NCBI RefSeq assembly: GCF_001618885.1
Contig: NZ_CP015114.1
Coordinates: forward strand, 1 to 64,000
Reading direction: 5' to 3'
DNA length: 64,000 bases
From: Staphylococcus condimenti
Lineage (GTDB): Bacteria > Bacillota > Bacilli > Staphylococcales > Staphylococcaceae
Shown here: positions 1-10,842 of the stretch, piece after piece
Numbering within the stretch: the stretch's first letter is position 1
Layout: the number at the start of each line of letters is the position of its first letter
The notes under the pieces: model-generated
Database searches by the model: none
What the model was told of the DNA's origin: nothing
Seen by the model: only the letters and a program-made list of their open reading frames with translations
Position numbers and translations under genes: made by a program

Positions 1-77
1 ATGAATAAACAACATATTCTGAAGTGCTTGCCAAATGTAATATAAATTAATATAAGAGAGAAAGTGAGGTGGACAAA

Positions 78-1062
78 ATGAGTGAACGGCGAATTATTCA
101 TATCGATATGGATTATTTTTTTGCACAAGTAGAAATGAGAGACAAACCAGAGTTGAAAGGAAAACCTGTCATTGTTGGGAAAGCTAGCGGAGAGGCGTCG
201 TATCCACAGCTTCATATGAGGCGCGTAAATTCGGTGTTCATTCAGCAATGCCGATGGCGCAAGCACATAAGTTATGCCCAGACGGTTATTATGTTCAACC
301 TCGCTTTGAAGTATATAAAGAAACTTCTCAAATCATTATGGACATCTTTAAAAGCTATACAGAAAAATAGTAGAACCGATGTCGCTTGATGAAGCATATT
401 TAGATATTACACACGTACGTCCATTTATCAGCAAATTAATTTAAATAAACAGAAATCAAAAATAATTTAGCAAAATTAGCGAATGAATAAAACCTAACGA
501 ATTACTGTTATTCATTATAATAACGTTAATGATATATTAATGAATTTAGATATTGGTGATTTTCCTGGTGTAGGCAAAGCGACTAAAGAAGTAATGCATG
601 CCAATAGCATTTATAATGCCAAGACTTATATAATAAAGATGAAAAGAGAATTGATTCGTATATTCGGTAAACGCGGCCATGGATTATATTTGATCATAAA
701 CCAGTTAAAAAATTTTCGCATTCGTAAGTCAGTAGGACCGAACGTACATTTGCGACTGATATTAATGATGATGAAAACTTGAAGGTAAGAGAATTAAGTG
801 AGAAAACTGCAGAAAGATTAAGTCGGATTCAAAAATCAGGAAAAACTGTAACGGTCAAAATTAAAACTTATCAATTTGAAACACTATCAAGACAACGCAG
901 TTTGAGAGATCCAATCAGAAGTGATATTGATATTTATAATACTGCTTATTCACTTTACAATGAATTGAAAGATCCAGACGTACCTATTCGACTTATTGGT
1001 GTAACAGTTGGTAATTTGAAACAACTGAATATCAAAATATGTCAATATATGACTTTCTATAA
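78..1062 (+). pseudogene. dinB: dinB remnant (Y-family DNA polymerase IV), multiply frameshifted
   Basis: The reading starts well at ATG 78 after a GTGAGGTGG ribosome site and opens with the Pol IV N-terminus ([18 protein letters not shown]), including the first catalytic Asp. After about residue 40 the frame breaks, and the Pol IV text ([16 protein letters not shown], then [13 protein letters not shown] with the second catalytic acidic pair) continues in other frames with stop codons between. The middle part (420-540) is largely unreadable. Fragments [13 protein letters not shown] and [12 protein letters not shown] follow, then a long little-finger piece at 779-1020, and a last one-base loss near 1024 before the expected IYDFL end at 1062. 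At least four independent lesions are visible, so no working translesion polymerase can be made. The neighbouring exonuclease gene converges on it. Confidence 0.93.
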
Positions 1063-1098
1063 AAATCGGATTGGTGCATTTGAAAATGTCACAATCGA

Positions 1099-1656
1099 TT
1101 ATCCTTTATCTATTAAATTTTTACCATAAACAGCGAGCATATCATTTAAACTATCATAATTTTTTAGTAAACGAAATGTTATCATGGCACAAGCTTTAGC
1201 ATCATTTAACGCGTCGTGATGACCATGGAAATCTAGATGATAGTATTCCATCATATGATTCAAGCCATAGCGATTAGCATTCACTGTACGTCTTGCTAGT
1301 TGTAGTGAACAAAAGTAAGTCATTTCTGGTGTGTCTAAACCAAGTGCTTGAATACTAGCATGCAAAACGGTCATATCAAATGCGGCATTATGTGCAACAA
1401 CAGGCAAGTTTTCAATAAATTGAAGCATATACGGCAGCACAAAATTAAAATCTGGAGCAGTTGCTACATCTTCAGGTTGAATACCATGTACATTGATATT
1501 TTGTTGTGAAAAATAATCATTAGGATTTACAAGGGTATAAAACGTTTCAACGATTTCATTATCGACCACTTTTACCATACCTACAGAACAAATACTTGTA
1601 CGTTTACCATTTGCAGTTTCAAAGTCTAAAGCGACAAATGCATTTTTGTCATTCAT
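1099..1656 (-). CDS. DEDDh 3'-5' exonuclease (DnaQ/epsilon-like)
   Basis: A 185-residue stand-alone exonuclease domain. The Exo I motif [10 protein letters not shown] lies at residues 8-17 with the paired Asp and Glu. Exo II is [10 protein letters not shown] near 89-98, and Exo III is [12 protein letters not shown] near 144-155 with the catalytic His and Asp. This is the two-metal RNase T/DnaQ fold that removes nucleotides from 3' ends. It lacks any polymerase or helicase domain, unlike DinG or PolC. The ribosome site AGGAAGG precedes ATG at 1656. It converges on the dead dinB gene. Its in vivo substrate is not evident from sequence; family members act in DNA repair or RNA trimming. Confidence 0.88.
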   Translation of the reverse strand: MNDKNAFVALDFETANGKRTSICSVGMVKVVDNEIVETFYTLVNPNDYFSQQNINVHGIQPEDVATAPDFNFVLPYMLQFIENLPVVAHNAAFDMTVLHASIQALGLDTPEMTYFCSLQLARRTVNANRYGLNHMMEYYHLDFHGHHDALNDAKACAMITFRLLKNYDSLNDMLAVYGKNLIDKG

Positions 1657-1823
1657 AATTGCAAACGACCTTCCTAACTATACTTAATATAGAATAGTAA
1701 AATGTTACTGGAAAATAAATCGTACGTCAAGGAATTAAGATTCTTAAAATAAGTGGGAAATAATTTTTTATCTTCCGTAAACACATGTTATAATTATCTA
1801 GGAAATTTAGAGGAGTGAAGTGC

Positions 1824-3140
1824 ATGAGACAATGGACGGCGATTAACTTGGCGAAACTTGCACGCAAAGCAAGCCGAGCTGTCGGCAAACGTGGTACGGA
1901 TTTGCCAGGTCAAGTTGCAAGAAGAATTGATAAAGATATTTTAAGAAACTTAGCTGAAAAAGTAGATGATGTTGTATTTATCAGTGGTACAAATGGTAAA
2001 ACAACTACATCGAATTTAATTGGCCACACTTTAAAAGCTAATAACATAGATATTATTCATAATAACGAAGGCGCAAATATGGCTGCAGGTATCACATCTG
2101 CATTTATTGTGCAATCCAATCCAAATACTAAAATAGCGGTTATTGAAATTGATGAAGGATCAATCCCACGTGTATTAAAAGAAATGACACCTACAATGAT
2201 GGTGTTCACAAACTTTTTCCGTGATCAAATGGATCGATTCGGTGAAATTGATATTATGGTGAACAATATTGCTGAAGCTATTAGTCATAAAGGTATCAAG
2301 TTGATATTAAATGCTGATGATCCTTTCGTAAGCAGATTGAAAATTGCGAGTGAATCAAACGTATACTACGGTATGAAAGCTCATGCTCACGAATTCGAAC
2401 AAAGTACAATGAACGAAAGTAAATACTGTCCAAATTGCGGACGACTGCTTGCTTATGATTACATACATTATAATCAAATCGGTCATTATCACTGTGTGTG
2501 CGGCTTCAAACGTGAAAAACCAAAATACGAAGTTTCGAAATTTACAATTTCACCATTTATTCATTTAACAATCGGAGATACAACATTTGATATGAAAATA
2601 GCTGGTGATTTCAATGCATATAATGCAATTGCGGCTTACAGTGTATTAAGAGAACTTGGCTTAAATGATGCATCGATTAAAAATGGTTTTGAAACGTATA
2701 CTTCAGACAATGGACGTATGCAGTACTTTAAATCCGGCAACAAAGAAGCGATGATTAATTTAGCAAAAAATCCTGCTGGGATGAATGCCAGTTTATCAAT
2801 GGGTGAACAATTAGAAGGTAAGAAAGTTTATGTCATCAGCTTAAATGATAATCCTGCAGATGGTCGTGATATTTCTTGGATTTACGATGCCGACTTTGAA
2901 AAATTAAGCAATCAAGATATTGAAACAATTATTGTGACAGGTTCTCGTGCAGAAGAATTGCAGTTGCGATTAAAATTAGCTGAAGTTAATGTAGCGGTTG
3001 TTGTTGAAAAAGATATTTATAAAGCAACAGCACGCACAATGGATTATTCAGGCAAAACAGTCGCAATTCCAAACTATACATCACTTGAGCCGATGCTTGA
3101 ACAATTGAACCGTTCATTTGAAATGAGGGAAAATCAATGA
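1824..3140 (+). CDS. murT: Lipid II isoglutaminyl synthase, subunit MurT
   Basis: MurT is the Mur-ligase-like subunit that, with GatD, amidates the D-glutamate of lipid II to D-isoglutamine. I choose ATG 1824 rather than an upstream GTG at 1815 because AGGAG at 1811-1815 is the ribosome site for 1824. The P-loop SGTNGKTTT is at residues 54-62. A four-cysteine ribbon inserted in the middle domain has Cys202, Cys205, Cys224 and Cys226, the same numbering I recall for S. aureus MurT. The C-terminal DUF1727 domain carries Asp349 in the GRD motif, proposed to activate glutamine ammonia transfer in the complex. The stop overlaps the gatD start by four bases, so the two are translationally coupled. 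Confidence 0.97.
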   Translation: MRQWTAINLAKLARKASRAVGKRGTDLPGQVARRIDKDILRNLAEKVDDVVFISGTNGKTTTSNLIGHTLKANNIDIIHNNEGANMAAGITSAFIVQSNPNTKIAVIEIDEGSIPRVLKEMTPTMMVFTNFFRDQMDRFGEIDIMVNNIAEAISHKGIKLILNADDPFVSRLKIASESNVYYGMKAHAHEFEQSTMNESKYCPNCGRLLAYDYIHYNQIGHYHCVCGFKREKPKYEVSKFTISPFIHLTIGDTTFDMKIAGDFNAYNAIAAYSVLRELGLNDASIKNGFETYTSDNGRMQYFKSGNKEAMINLAKNPAGMNASLSMGEQLEGKKVYVISLNDNPADGRDISWIYDADFEKLSNQDIETIIVTGSRAEELQLRLKLAEVNVAVVVEKDIYKATARTMDYSGKTVAIPNYTSLEPMLEQLNRSFEMRENQ

Positions 3141-3862
3141 ATGAATTAACAGTCTATCATTTTATGCCAGATAAATTGAATCTATATAGTGATATTGGTA
3201 ATATTATTGCTTTAAAACAACGTGCAAAATGGCGCAATATCAAACTGAATGTTGTCGAAGTGAATGAAACAGAAGGTGTAACGTTAGAGAATTGCGATAT
3301 CTTCTTCATCGGCGGCGGCAGTGACCGTGAACAAGCATTAGCTACAGAAGAACTAAGCAAAATTAAAAGCCAATTGAAAACTGCGATTGAAGACGGTATG
3401 CCCGGCCTTACAATTTGCGGGGGTTATCAATTCTTAGGTACAAAATATATCACTCCTGATGGAACTGAACTTGAAGGGCTAGGTATTTTAGACTTTTATA
3501 CGGAGTCTAAAAAAGAGCGTTTAACAGGTGACATTGTTATTGAAAGTGATACCTTTGGGACAATTGTTGGATTTGAAAACCACGGTGGCAGAACTTATCA
3601 TGATTTCGGCACTTTCGGCAAAGTGAAATATGGTTTTGGAAATAATGAAGAAGATCAAAGAGAAGGTATTCATTATAAAAATTTATTAGGTACTTATCTT
3701 CATGGACCTGTATTGCCGAAAAACCATGAAATCACAGACTACTTACTGAAAAAAGCGTGTGAAAGAAAAGGTATTCCTTTTGAACCAGAAGCTTTAGATA
3801 ATACAGAAGAAGAAGCGGCTAAACAAGCAATTGTTGAGCGTTTAGAAAAACAACATAAATAA
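3137..3862 (+). CDS. gatD: Lipid II isoglutaminyl synthase, glutaminase subunit GatD
   Basis: A 241-residue class I (CobB/CobQ-type) glutamine amidotransferase. It frees ammonia from glutamine for MurT, which uses it to amidate stem-peptide D-Glu. The nucleophile Cys94 sits in [10 protein letters not shown] and the base His189 in TYLHGP, both at the positions known from S. aureus GatD. The oxyanion region [11 protein letters not shown] is near residue 55. ATG 3137 overlaps the murT stop (ATGA). A strong shared hairpin terminator follows at 3872-3911. The amidation affects cross-linking efficiency and beta-lactam and lysozyme resistance in staphylococci. Confidence 0.97.
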   Translation: MNELTVYHFMPDKLNLYSDIGNIIALKQRAKWRNIKLNVVEVNETEGVTLENCDIFFIGGGSDREQALATEELSKIKSQLKTAIEDGMPGLTICGGYQFLGTKYITPDGTELEGLGILDFYTESKKERLTGDIVIESDTFGTIVGFENHGGRTYHDFGTFGKVKYGFGNNEEDQREGIHYKNLLGTYLHGPVLPKNHEITDYLLKKACERKGIPFEPEALDNTEEEAAKQAIVERLEKQHK

Positions 3863-3871
3863 CATAAAAAT

Positions 3872-3911
3872 AGCGGATGGCCTGATTTGAAGTTGGTCAT
3901 CCGCTCTTTCA
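3872..3911. terminator. Bidirectional terminator between gatD and the FUSC gene
   Basis: An 11-bp stem (AGCGGATGGCC with GGTCATCCGCT, one G-U pair) lies between two convergent genes, with A-rich sequence on the left and T-rich on the right, so it can act in both directions. Confidence 0.8.
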
Positions 3912-4898
3912 TTATGCATAACGGTTATCTAAGATACGATAGGTTAATAGAATTTCATAAATTAAATGGCTTTTTAATTGCTCTTTATCAAATTCATCCA
4001 AATGTGTGACAGATGTTTTTAATAGCCTTGCTTCTGCTTCTTCACGTTCAAAATAACCTGTTGCAATAATTTCAGAAATACTTTTAGCAATTTTCAATAT
4101 AGCTGCACGTTCTTTTGAAGTAAAAACAACAAAAGTATCTTTAGGCAAATAGATAATATTAGATAAATGCGTAATAAATAAACGATCGATATGAGCGCGA
4201 TTTGTTAATGCTTTTAACAGTACCCAATCATCTTCATGCTTGTGATAAGACAACTCATCTTTTTGATACCGAATTAAAGTTTCAACATGCATACTTTTAG
4301 TCAGTAATTTTTCGAGCTTTTTATTACTTTGTGTAGAATGAAATTTACCGATTACAAGTTCATGTAATCTTTCGCTATATAATTGATACATATCTTTTTC
4401 TGTTTGTAAGGCAGATGTTTCGACTTGATGATAATACTTAGGCGGTAAAATAACTAAGTTGACCAATCCTGCAGTGACAAGACCGATGACTGCAGTGAGT
4501 AATCGAGAGAAGAAATTAAATAAATAAGCATCACCAATCCCTGGTATCATTGCCATTGCTGTTAAAGTCGCAACAGTAATTCCATCATGCAATTTTAATT
4601 TTGCGCATATAAAAATTGTACAAGTTGCACTGAATGCATAGGCTAAAGCGGATTTGTCGCTGAAGATATATGTGAAGAGTACTGCAAGCAATGCACCAAT
4701 AACGGTTGCTGGCAGTCTTTTGTAGCCTTTTTTTAAAGAAGCTTTGGCTGTAGGTTCAATTGTTACAATTGCTGAAAGTGTTGCGTAAATAGGATTTAAA
4801 TGAAGCGACATACAAAAGAAAGCAGTTAAAAAAGTCGCTAGTCCTGTTTTAATTGTTCTTGCTCCGATGATTTTGTTATACCATTTATCGTGTGTCAT
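3912..4898 (-). CDS. FUSC-family (aromatic acid exporter-like) membrane protein
   Basis: A protein of about 328 residues with an N-terminal bundle of about five membrane segments (from GARTIKTGLATFLTAFF to roughly residue 150) and a long charged C-terminal cytosolic half. This layout and the N-terminal repeat (RTIKTGLA, PTAKASLKKGYKRLPATVIGALL) are those of the YqjA/YgaE and FUSC families, linked to aromatic acid efflux in other bacteria. I start at ATG 4898, not the in-frame ATG at 4931, because AGAGAGG lies eight bases upstream of 4898. The substrate is unknown. A second member of the family lies at 28865-29965. Confidence 0.8.
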   Translation of the reverse strand: MTHDKWYNKIIGARTIKTGLATFLTAFFCMSLHLNPIYATLSAIVTIEPTAKASLKKGYKRLPATVIGALLAVLFTYIFSDKSALAYAFSATCTIFICAKLKLHDGITVATLTAMAMIPGIGDAYLFNFFSRLLTAVIGLVTAGLVNLVILPPKYYHQVETSALQTEKDMYQLYSERLHELVIGKFHSTQSNKKLEKLLTKSMHVETLIRYQKDELSYHKHEDDWVLLKALTNRAHIDRLFITHLSNIIYLPKDTFVVFTSKERAAILKIAKSISEIIATGYFEREEAEARLLKTSVTHLDEFDKEQLKSHLIYEILLTYRILDNRYA

Positions 4899-5118
4899 AA
4901 ATAAAACCTCTCTTGGATGAAGCACTTGCATAAAAAATTAACGTAAAAATGTGTTCATTCTGTTTTAAAAATTCCTACGTTTAGTATATCAGATTAATTT
5001 TGGTATAATAAGGTAGAATGAGTGCTGAATTGTGATGAGTTTGTTTAATTTTTTGCATGACAGCAATGAAAAGGTAGTGACGAATCATATCAGATGAGCG
5101 TCAACTTTTCTGAATTAA

Positions 5119-5913
<795 letters not shown>

Positions 5914-5940
5914 TACTGTTGAAATCGCGCTGTAATAAAC

Positions 5941-5968
5941 TTGAAGCGGTTTAGGACTAAAGTATGAA
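5941..5968 (+). promoter_or_regulatory. Putative vra operon promoter with VraR-type box
   Basis: TTGAAG (5941-5946) and TATGAA (5963-5968) are 16 bases apart. Between them is ACTAAAGT (5956-5963), matching the ACT(N)nAGT pattern reported for VraR binding in S. aureus. This would fit autoregulation of the operon. The promoter elements are weak, as expected for an activator-dependent promoter. Confidence 0.5.
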
Positions 5969-5980
5969 TGAAAGATGGTT

Positions 5981-6014
5981 CCGGAGACTATCCCGTTGTC
6001 TCCGGCTTTCTTTT
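5981..6014 (+). terminator. Hairpin terminator after map, inside the predicted vra leader
   Basis: Perfect 8-bp stem CCGGAGAC/GTCTCCGG with a nine-base loop, followed by CTTTCTTTT. It ends only about 33 bases before the vraU start. Confidence 0.8.
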
Positions 6015-6046
6015 ATAATGGAATCAACAATGAATGAGGTGGTTCC

Positions 6047-6442
6047 ATGAACTTGTTTACAGTTTATCTAGAAAAAATTTATCAAAATACAATTAAAAGC
6101 AGTATTGTAAACTGCCAAGAAAATTTAAATAAAAAACTACATTCAACTAAACAATATATTCAATATTTAAATCGCAAAAGAGTATATATTGTTGAATTGA
6201 TAGAAAAGCTTACGCTTGAAATTGAAAATAAATATATTGATTTATTAGATCAGTATCAAATTTCTAACATTCAGCGTATGGAGAATATTGAAAATGCAGA
6301 ACTTAATGCGTTGATGAAGGAATTAAACGACGCAGAAACTGATTGTGCCAGAATTGAAGCAGATTTAACATATCAAAATAAAATACGAATTACTTTGGAA
6401 AGAGAATGTGATATGATTGCACAAATGAGTTTAGTTGCTTAG
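6047..6442 (+). CDS. vraU: VraU-like protein, first gene of the vra operon
   Basis: A 131-residue protein of unknown biochemical role that occupies the vraU position directly upstream of vraT-vraS-vraR. It has no signal peptide or membrane segment. Its middle and C-terminal parts are rich in Glu, Lys, Leu and Ile with heptad-like spacing (KRVYIVELIEKLTLEIENK), which suggests a helical, perhaps coiled-coil protein. ATG 6047 has GAGGTGG upstream. In S. aureus the first gene of this operon is co-transcribed with the others and reported dispensable for the stress response. The name rests on position as much as on sequence. Confidence 0.75.
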   Translation: MNLFTVYLEKIYQNTIKSSIVNCQENLNKKLHSTKQYIQYLNRKRVYIVELIEKLTLEIENKYIDLLDQYQISNIQRMENIENAELNALMKELNDAETDCARIEADLTYQNKIRITLERECDMIAQMSLVA

Positions 6443-6457
6443 AAAAGGTGGCGAAAA

Positions 6458-7159
6458 ATGACAAATAAATATATCTCAACTGAGATGTTGATTGTTTTCA
6501 CTGCATTAATGATCATAGCCAATTTTTACTACATCTTTTTTGAAAAAATTGGCTTTTTGCTCGTATTATTATTAGGGATTATCTTAATTTATGTCGGCTA
6601 CCTTTATTTTCATAAAGTTAGAGGATTATTAGCCTTTTGGATAGGTGTATTACTTGTTGCGTTTACCTTATTCTCAAATAAATATACGATTATTATTTTA
6701 TTCTTATTCATGTTGTTATTGATTATTCGTTACATCATCTTTAAATTTAAACCTTTGAAAATTATAGCGTCTGACAAAGAAGTCACATCTCCTGAGTTTA
6801 TTAAGCAAAAGTGGTTTGGAAATCAAAAAACACCTGTCTATGTTTATAAATGGGAAGACATGCAAATTCAGCATGGCATTGGTGACATTCACATTGATTT
6901 GACGAAAGCAGCTAATATTAAAGAAAACAACACAATTGTAGTGCGTCATTTCATTGGTAAGATTTTAATCATTGTACCGACAAATTACAATGTAAATCTG
7001 CATTTCGCTGCTTTTTACGGTAATGCATCTATTAATCAAGAAACAATCAAAGTTGAAAATAACCATATTCAGATGAAAGAAGAAACAAAAGCTGAGAATT
7101 ATAATATTAATATTTATGCTTCTACATTTATTGGAGATGTAGAGGTGGTTTATCGATGA
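6458..7159 (+). CDS. vraT: VraT (LiaF/YvqF-type) membrane regulator
   Basis: A 233-residue protein with four hydrophobic segments in the first 95 residues (starting at [21 protein letters not shown]) followed by a soluble beta-rich C-terminal domain of LiaF type ([46 protein letters not shown]). It is the third sensory component acting with VraS and VraR to control the response to cell-wall antibiotics. AAAGGTGG precedes ATG 6458. The stop overlaps the vraS start by four bases. Confidence 0.92.
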   Translation: MTNKYISTEMLIVFTALMIIANFYYIFFEKIGFLLVLLLGIILIYVGYLYFHKVRGLLAFWIGVLLVAFTLFSNKYTIIILFLFMLLLIIRYIIFKFKPLKIIASDKEVTSPEFIKQKWFGNQKTPVYVYKWEDMQIQHGIGDIHIDLTKAANIKENNTIVVRHFIGKILIIVPTNYNVNLHFAAFYGNASINQETIKVENNHIQMKEETKAENYNINIYASTFIGDVEVVYR

Positions 7160-8199
7160 ACCATTATATAAGAGCGATAGGTTCAATGTTAATATTGATT
7201 TACAGCATTTTAGCTATTTTCTTTTTCATCGATAAAGTCTTTGTAAATATTGTCTTTTTTCAAGGAATGTTCTATACACAAATTTTCGGAATTCCAGTTT
7301 TTTTGTTTTTAAATATCATTGTAATATTGATGTGTATTATCGTAGGTTCTGTATTAGCGTATAAAGTGAACCAGCAAAATCATTGGATTAAAGACCAAAT
7401 TGAACATTCTATTGAAGGTGAAGTCGTAGGTATTAATGATCAAAATATCGAACTTTATCAAGAGACGTTAGATATCTATCATATGTTGGTACCTTTAAAT
7501 CAAGAATTGCACCGCTTACGTATTAAAACACAAGATTTAACGAATGAAACTTATAATTTAAATGATACAAAAGTAAAAAAAATTATAGAAGATGAACGTC
7601 AACGTTTAGCAAGAGAACTGCATGACTCGGTGAGCCAGCAATTATTTGCTGCAAGTATGATGTTGTCTGCTATAAAGGAAACTAAGTTAGAACCGCCTTT
7701 AGATCAACAAATTCCAACACTTGAAAAGATGGTACAAGATTCACAACTTGAAATGCGTGCTTTATTGCTTCATTTACGTCCATTAGGCTTAAAGGACCGT
7801 TCATTAGGTGAAGGTATTAAAGACTTGGTTGTAGACTTGCAGAAAAAAGTTCCGATGAAGGTAGTTTATGATATCGAAGATTTTGAAGTGCCAAAAGGGA
7901 TAGAAGATCATTTATTCCGAATAACACAAGAAGGTATATCAAACACTTTGCGACATGCCGAAGGTACTAAATTGACGATAGATTTATATAATAAAGACGA
8001 TTATTTACTATTACGTATTCAAGATGATGGTAAAGGTTTTGATGTAGATGAAAAAATGGAAAAAAGTTATGGATTAAAAAATATGCGAGAACGCGCATTA
8101 GAAATCGGAGCAACACTGCATATTGTATCATTGCCTGGTGCAGGGACAAGAATTGAAGTGAAAGCGCCGTTGAACAAGGAGGAATTCGATGACGATTAA
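7156..8199 (+). CDS. vraS: Sensor histidine kinase VraS
   Basis: A 347-residue kinase of the HPK7 (NarX/LiaS) class. Two membrane segments lie near residues 8-30 and 45-68 with a very short external loop, the intramembrane-sensing layout. The dimerisation motif [19 protein letters not shown] places the phosphorylated His at residue 156. The ATPase domain follows, with N-box [16 protein letters not shown] and G-box [11 protein letters not shown] and GLKNMRERA. It phosphorylates VraR when cell-wall synthesis is disturbed. It overlaps vraT by four bases and vraR by eleven. Confidence 0.96.
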   Translation: MNHYIRAIGSMLILIYSILAIFFFIDKVFVNIVFFQGMFYTQIFGIPVFLFLNIIVILMCIIVGSVLAYKVNQQNHWIKDQIEHSIEGEVVGINDQNIELYQETLDIYHMLVPLNQELHRLRIKTQDLTNETYNLNDTKVKKIIEDERQRLARELHDSVSQQLFAASMMLSAIKETKLEPPLDQQIPTLEKMVQDSQLEMRALLLHLRPLGLKDRSLGEGIKDLVVDLQKKVPMKVVYDIEDFEVPKGIEDHLFRITQEGISNTLRHAEGTKLTIDLYNKDDYLLLRIQDDGKGFDVDEKMEKSYGLKNMRERALEIGATLHIVSLPGAGTRIEVKAPLNKEEFDDD

Positions 8200-8818
8200 A
8201 GTGCTATTTGTTGATGACCATGAAATGGTGCGTATCGGCATTTCAAGTTATTTATCGACACAACCAGATATTGAAGTGGTAGGGGAAGGAAAGTCTGGAA
8301 AAGAAGCTATTGAAAAAGCACATGAACTGCATCCTGATTTAATATTAATGGATTTATTGATGGAAGATATGGATGGTGTTGAAGCTACACAGCAAATCAA
8401 AAAAGATTTGCCAGATATTAAAGTGTTGATGTTAACAAGTTATATTGAAGATAATGAAGTTTATCGTGCACTAGATGCAGGGGTAGACAGTTATATCCTC
8501 AAAACAACAAGTGCAAGTGACATTGCAGAGGCAATTAGAAAAACACAACATAATGAATCTGTATTTGAAGCAGAAGTACTTGTTAAAATGCGTAATCGCA
8601 TGAACCAACGTGCTGAATTATATGAAATGCTCACTGAAAGAGAGATGGAAATCCTGTTATTAATTGCAAAAGGGTATTCCAATCAAGAAATTGCAAGTGC
8701 TTCTCATATTACAATTAAGACAGTAAAAACGCATGTTAGTAATATTTTAAGTAAATTAGAAGTGCAAGATAGAACACAAGCAGTTATTTACGCTTTCCAA
8801 CATGATTTAATCCAATAA
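8189..8818 (+). CDS. vraR: Response regulator VraR
   Basis: A 209-residue NarL/LuxR-type regulator. The receiver domain has the acidic pair DDHE near the start, phospho-acceptor Asp55 in [13 protein letters not shown] and Lys in YILKTTSA. The C-terminal LuxR helix-turn-helix reads [22 protein letters not shown] then [16 protein letters not shown]. It activates the vra operon and cell-wall biosynthesis genes on phosphorylation by VraS. The last gene of the operon, followed by a strong terminator. Confidence 0.97.
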   Translation: MTIKVLFVDDHEMVRIGISSYLSTQPDIEVVGEGKSGKEAIEKAHELHPDLILMDLLMEDMDGVEATQQIKKDLPDIKVLMLTSYIEDNEVYRALDAGVDSYILKTTSASDIAEAIRKTQHNESVFEAEVLVKMRNRMNQRAELYEMLTEREMEILLLIAKGYSNQEIASASHITIKTVKTHVSNILSKLEVQDRTQAVIYAFQHDLIQ

Positions 8819-8819
8819 G

Positions 8820-8858
8820 AAAAGCTGAACCCATTCTAAATCGGGTTCAGCTTTTTAT
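8820..8858. terminator. Bidirectional terminator, vraR / carbonic anhydrase
   Basis: 12-bp stem AAAGCTGAACCC with GGGTTCAGCTTT, A-rich on the left and a T-run on the right, between convergent genes. Confidence 0.85.
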
Positions 8859-8866
8859 TTATAAGT

Positions 8867-9445
8867 TTATTTATTTTGAGCAGCTAATTCATAGCCGTCT
8901 TGAATTAAGTCTAATTCCCCTGTATGAGGGTCAATTACTAATCCGTGAATAGGTACAGATTTATCAAATAACGGGTGATTGTATAACATATCGATATTTC
9001 TACGAACATTTTCCTCAGCATCTTTGAACCCTTGTAAAAAGCTGTCCACGTCTACACCAGAATGTTCGATGATTTCAAATGTTTCTTCTGTTACACCGCG
9101 TTCTTTCATTGCATCTTTAACAGTGCTGACATCAAGACAACCCATTCCGCAATCTTTATGTGCCATAATAATAATTTCTTCAGCACCTAATGCATAAATA
9201 CCAACAAGTAAACTTTTTATCGTTGAACCATAAGGATGCGTGATAATTGCACCTGCATTTTTAACAACTTTTAAGTCGCCGTTATTAAAACCGAGTGCCT
9301 TTGTACCTAAATCTTGTAAGCGTGTATCCATACAAGTAAATAACACTGCTTTTTTATCTGGTTTTTTACTTGTGGAATAATTTACATATTCTTTGTTGCC
9401 GACAAAATCTTTATTATAAGCTAAAATGCTTTCTAATAACGTCAT
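8867..9445 (-). CDS. Beta-class carbonic anhydrase
   Basis: Interconverts CO2 and bicarbonate. A compact 192-residue beta-class enzyme with the zinc ligands Cys in VLFTCMDTRL and the His and Cys of AHKDCGMGC. The Asp-Arg pair in CMDTRL marks the active dyad. It resembles the small YvdA/YtiB-type enzymes of Bacillales rather than the longer plant-type form. It has its own ribosome site (GGAAGTG) and stands alone between a convergent vraR and the upstream BrkB-like gene. Confidence 0.88.
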   Translation of the reverse strand: MTLLESILAYNKDFVGNKEYVNYSTSKKPDKKAVLFTCMDTRLQDLGTKALGFNNGDLKVVKNAGAIITHPYGSTIKSLLVGIYALGAEEIIIMAHKDCGMGCLDVSTVKDAMKERGVTEETFEIIEHSGVDVDSFLQGFKDAEENVRRNIDMLYNHPLFDKSVPIHGLVIDPHTGELDLIQDGYELAAQNK

Positions 9446-9603
9446 ATTTTACACTTCCTATTTTCTTGAAATTGTATAATTTATGCTTTCTCAAGTTGTA
9501 GAATCTTACAGCTGAAAAAAGATATGTATGTTTTAAATTTTTCAACCAATGAATAGTATACCCCAAAATATCCCACTGTGAACATTTTATGAAATATTTA
9601 TTC

Positions 9604-9638
9604 AAAAAAGAGATGCGCAACAAGTTTGTTGGGCATCT
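9604..9638 (-). terminator. Terminator of the YihY/BrkB-like gene
   Basis: On the minus strand GAGATGCCCAACAA pairs with TTGTTGCGCATCTC around a short loop and is followed by a T-run. It lies nine bases past the stop at 9647. Confidence 0.75.
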
Positions 9639-9646
9639 CAAAATGC

Positions 9647-10723
9647 TTAAGAACGATCGTCATGCGGATTTTGAAGTTCTGACATATTGAATTCGCGTTC
9701 TTCTAATGAATCTGCATGTTTTAATGTACGACGTTGATTAATGATAGCGTTAATTTCAGCACCTACAATAATGATAAAACCAGTGATGTATAACCATAAC
9801 ATTAATACGATAATACCACCGATACTACCATATGTTTTAGAATAGTTCGCAAAGTTACTGACATAAAGCCCGAATGCAGCAGTTCCTAAAATCCAAACAA
9901 TTGATGCAAATAGAGCACCTGGAATTACAGATTTCATTTTAATTTTAATGTTTGGCGCTAGTGTATATAGCGTTACAAATAAAAGGAAAATGACTACAAA
10001 TGGCAATGCATAACTGAGAATGTTAAAAATCCATTTTATCTGACTATCTAACCCGAGCGGCCCAAATAATAAATGACCGATTTGTTGTCCGAATACTGGG
10101 AAAATCATCGCAGCGATAAATACAGCACCCATAATCACTGTAAATAACACGCTGATTAATTTGAGGACAATAGGGTTGCGTCCATCTTCTACGTCATAGG
10201 CCACATTAAATGCATTCATTAATGCAGTCATACCATTTGAAGCGGACCATAATGCTAAAATTAAACCGACTGATAAAATACTGCCGCTTGCATTTTTCAT
10301 GATATCGCCGATTATTCCTGTTAATAAATCGGCAGTTGAAGCAGGAGCATTATTCGCAATCATATTTACAATTTTATCACGGTCTATTTTAAATAGTGGC
10401 AATAATGACATTAAGAATAATAGCATTGGGAATAATGACAACATAAAATAATAAGAAAGTTGTGCTGCTAACCCTGAAGCATCATCTTTGCCGATTCTGT
10501 AAATTAAATATGATAATAAATTTGAATCTTTTGTATATTTAGCAGGTTTATTATTTTTAGCTACAAAGAAAGTTTGATTTGGTTTTTTCGGCTTTTTTGA
10601 TTGAAATTCTTGCGGCGGCACATAATTATTGTCTCGTTGGTGTGTGACTTCTGCCGATTTTTCTTTTACCTTGCTTAATAAACCAGAGTTGCTTTCTTTG
10701 TTATGATCTTTTTTCTTAGACAT
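9647..10723 (-). CDS. YihY/virulence factor BrkB family membrane protein
   Basis: A 358-residue integral membrane protein. A polar N-terminal tail of about 85 residues (rich in Lys, Asn, Gln) precedes six predicted membrane segments: one starting near YYFMLSLFPMLLFLMSLLPLF, then GSILSVGLILALWSASNGM, VLFTVIMGAVFIAAMIFPVF, ILSYALPFVVIFLLFVTLY, VIPGALFASIVWILGTAAFG and IGGIIVLMLWLYITGFIII. The APNIKIKMKSVIPGALFA stretch is typical of the family. The biochemical role is not settled; the old ribonuclease BN label for relatives is wrong. AAAGGAG precedes ATG 10723. Confidence 0.88.
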   Translation of the reverse strand: MSKKKDHNKESNSGLLSKVKEKSAEVTHQRDNNYVPPQEFQSKKPKKPNQTFFVAKNNKPAKYTKDSNLLSYLIYRIGKDDASGLAAQLSYYFMLSLFPMLLFLMSLLPLFKIDRDKIVNMIANNAPASTADLLTGIIGDIMKNASGSILSVGLILALWSASNGMTALMNAFNVAYDVEDGRNPIVLKLISVLFTVIMGAVFIAAMIFPVFGQQIGHLLFGPLGLDSQIKWIFNILSYALPFVVIFLLFVTLYTLAPNIKIKMKSVIPGALFASIVWILGTAAFGLYVSNFANYSKTYGSIGGIIVLMLWLYITGFIIIVGAEINAIINQRRTLKHADSLEEREFNMSELQNPHDDRS

Positions 10724-10771
10724 AACGTAAACTCCTTTAATACATTGATATTAATTTTTTTATTTGAAAAA

Positions 10772-10815
10772 AGGGGGATAGAGCATGCCTAAATATAGGT
10801 GTGCTTATCCCTTAA
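10772..10815 (-). terminator. Terminator after ytxH-like gene
   Basis: An imperfect minus-strand hairpin (GGGATAAGCACACC against GGCATGCTCTATCCC) followed by a T-run, about 30 bases beyond the stop of the YtxH-like gene. Confidence 0.65.
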
Positions 10816-10842
10816 GATAGTTCATATAAAATTGACTATGAT

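Noticed and set aside
1..45. A 14-codon frame (MNKQHILKCLPNVI) at the window edge
   Set aside because: Too short and at the edge; it could be chance or the tail of an unseen gene, so I do not call it.
6716..7186. Reverse-strand frames across vraT
   Set aside because: Shadows of the vraT coding frame without ribosome sites.
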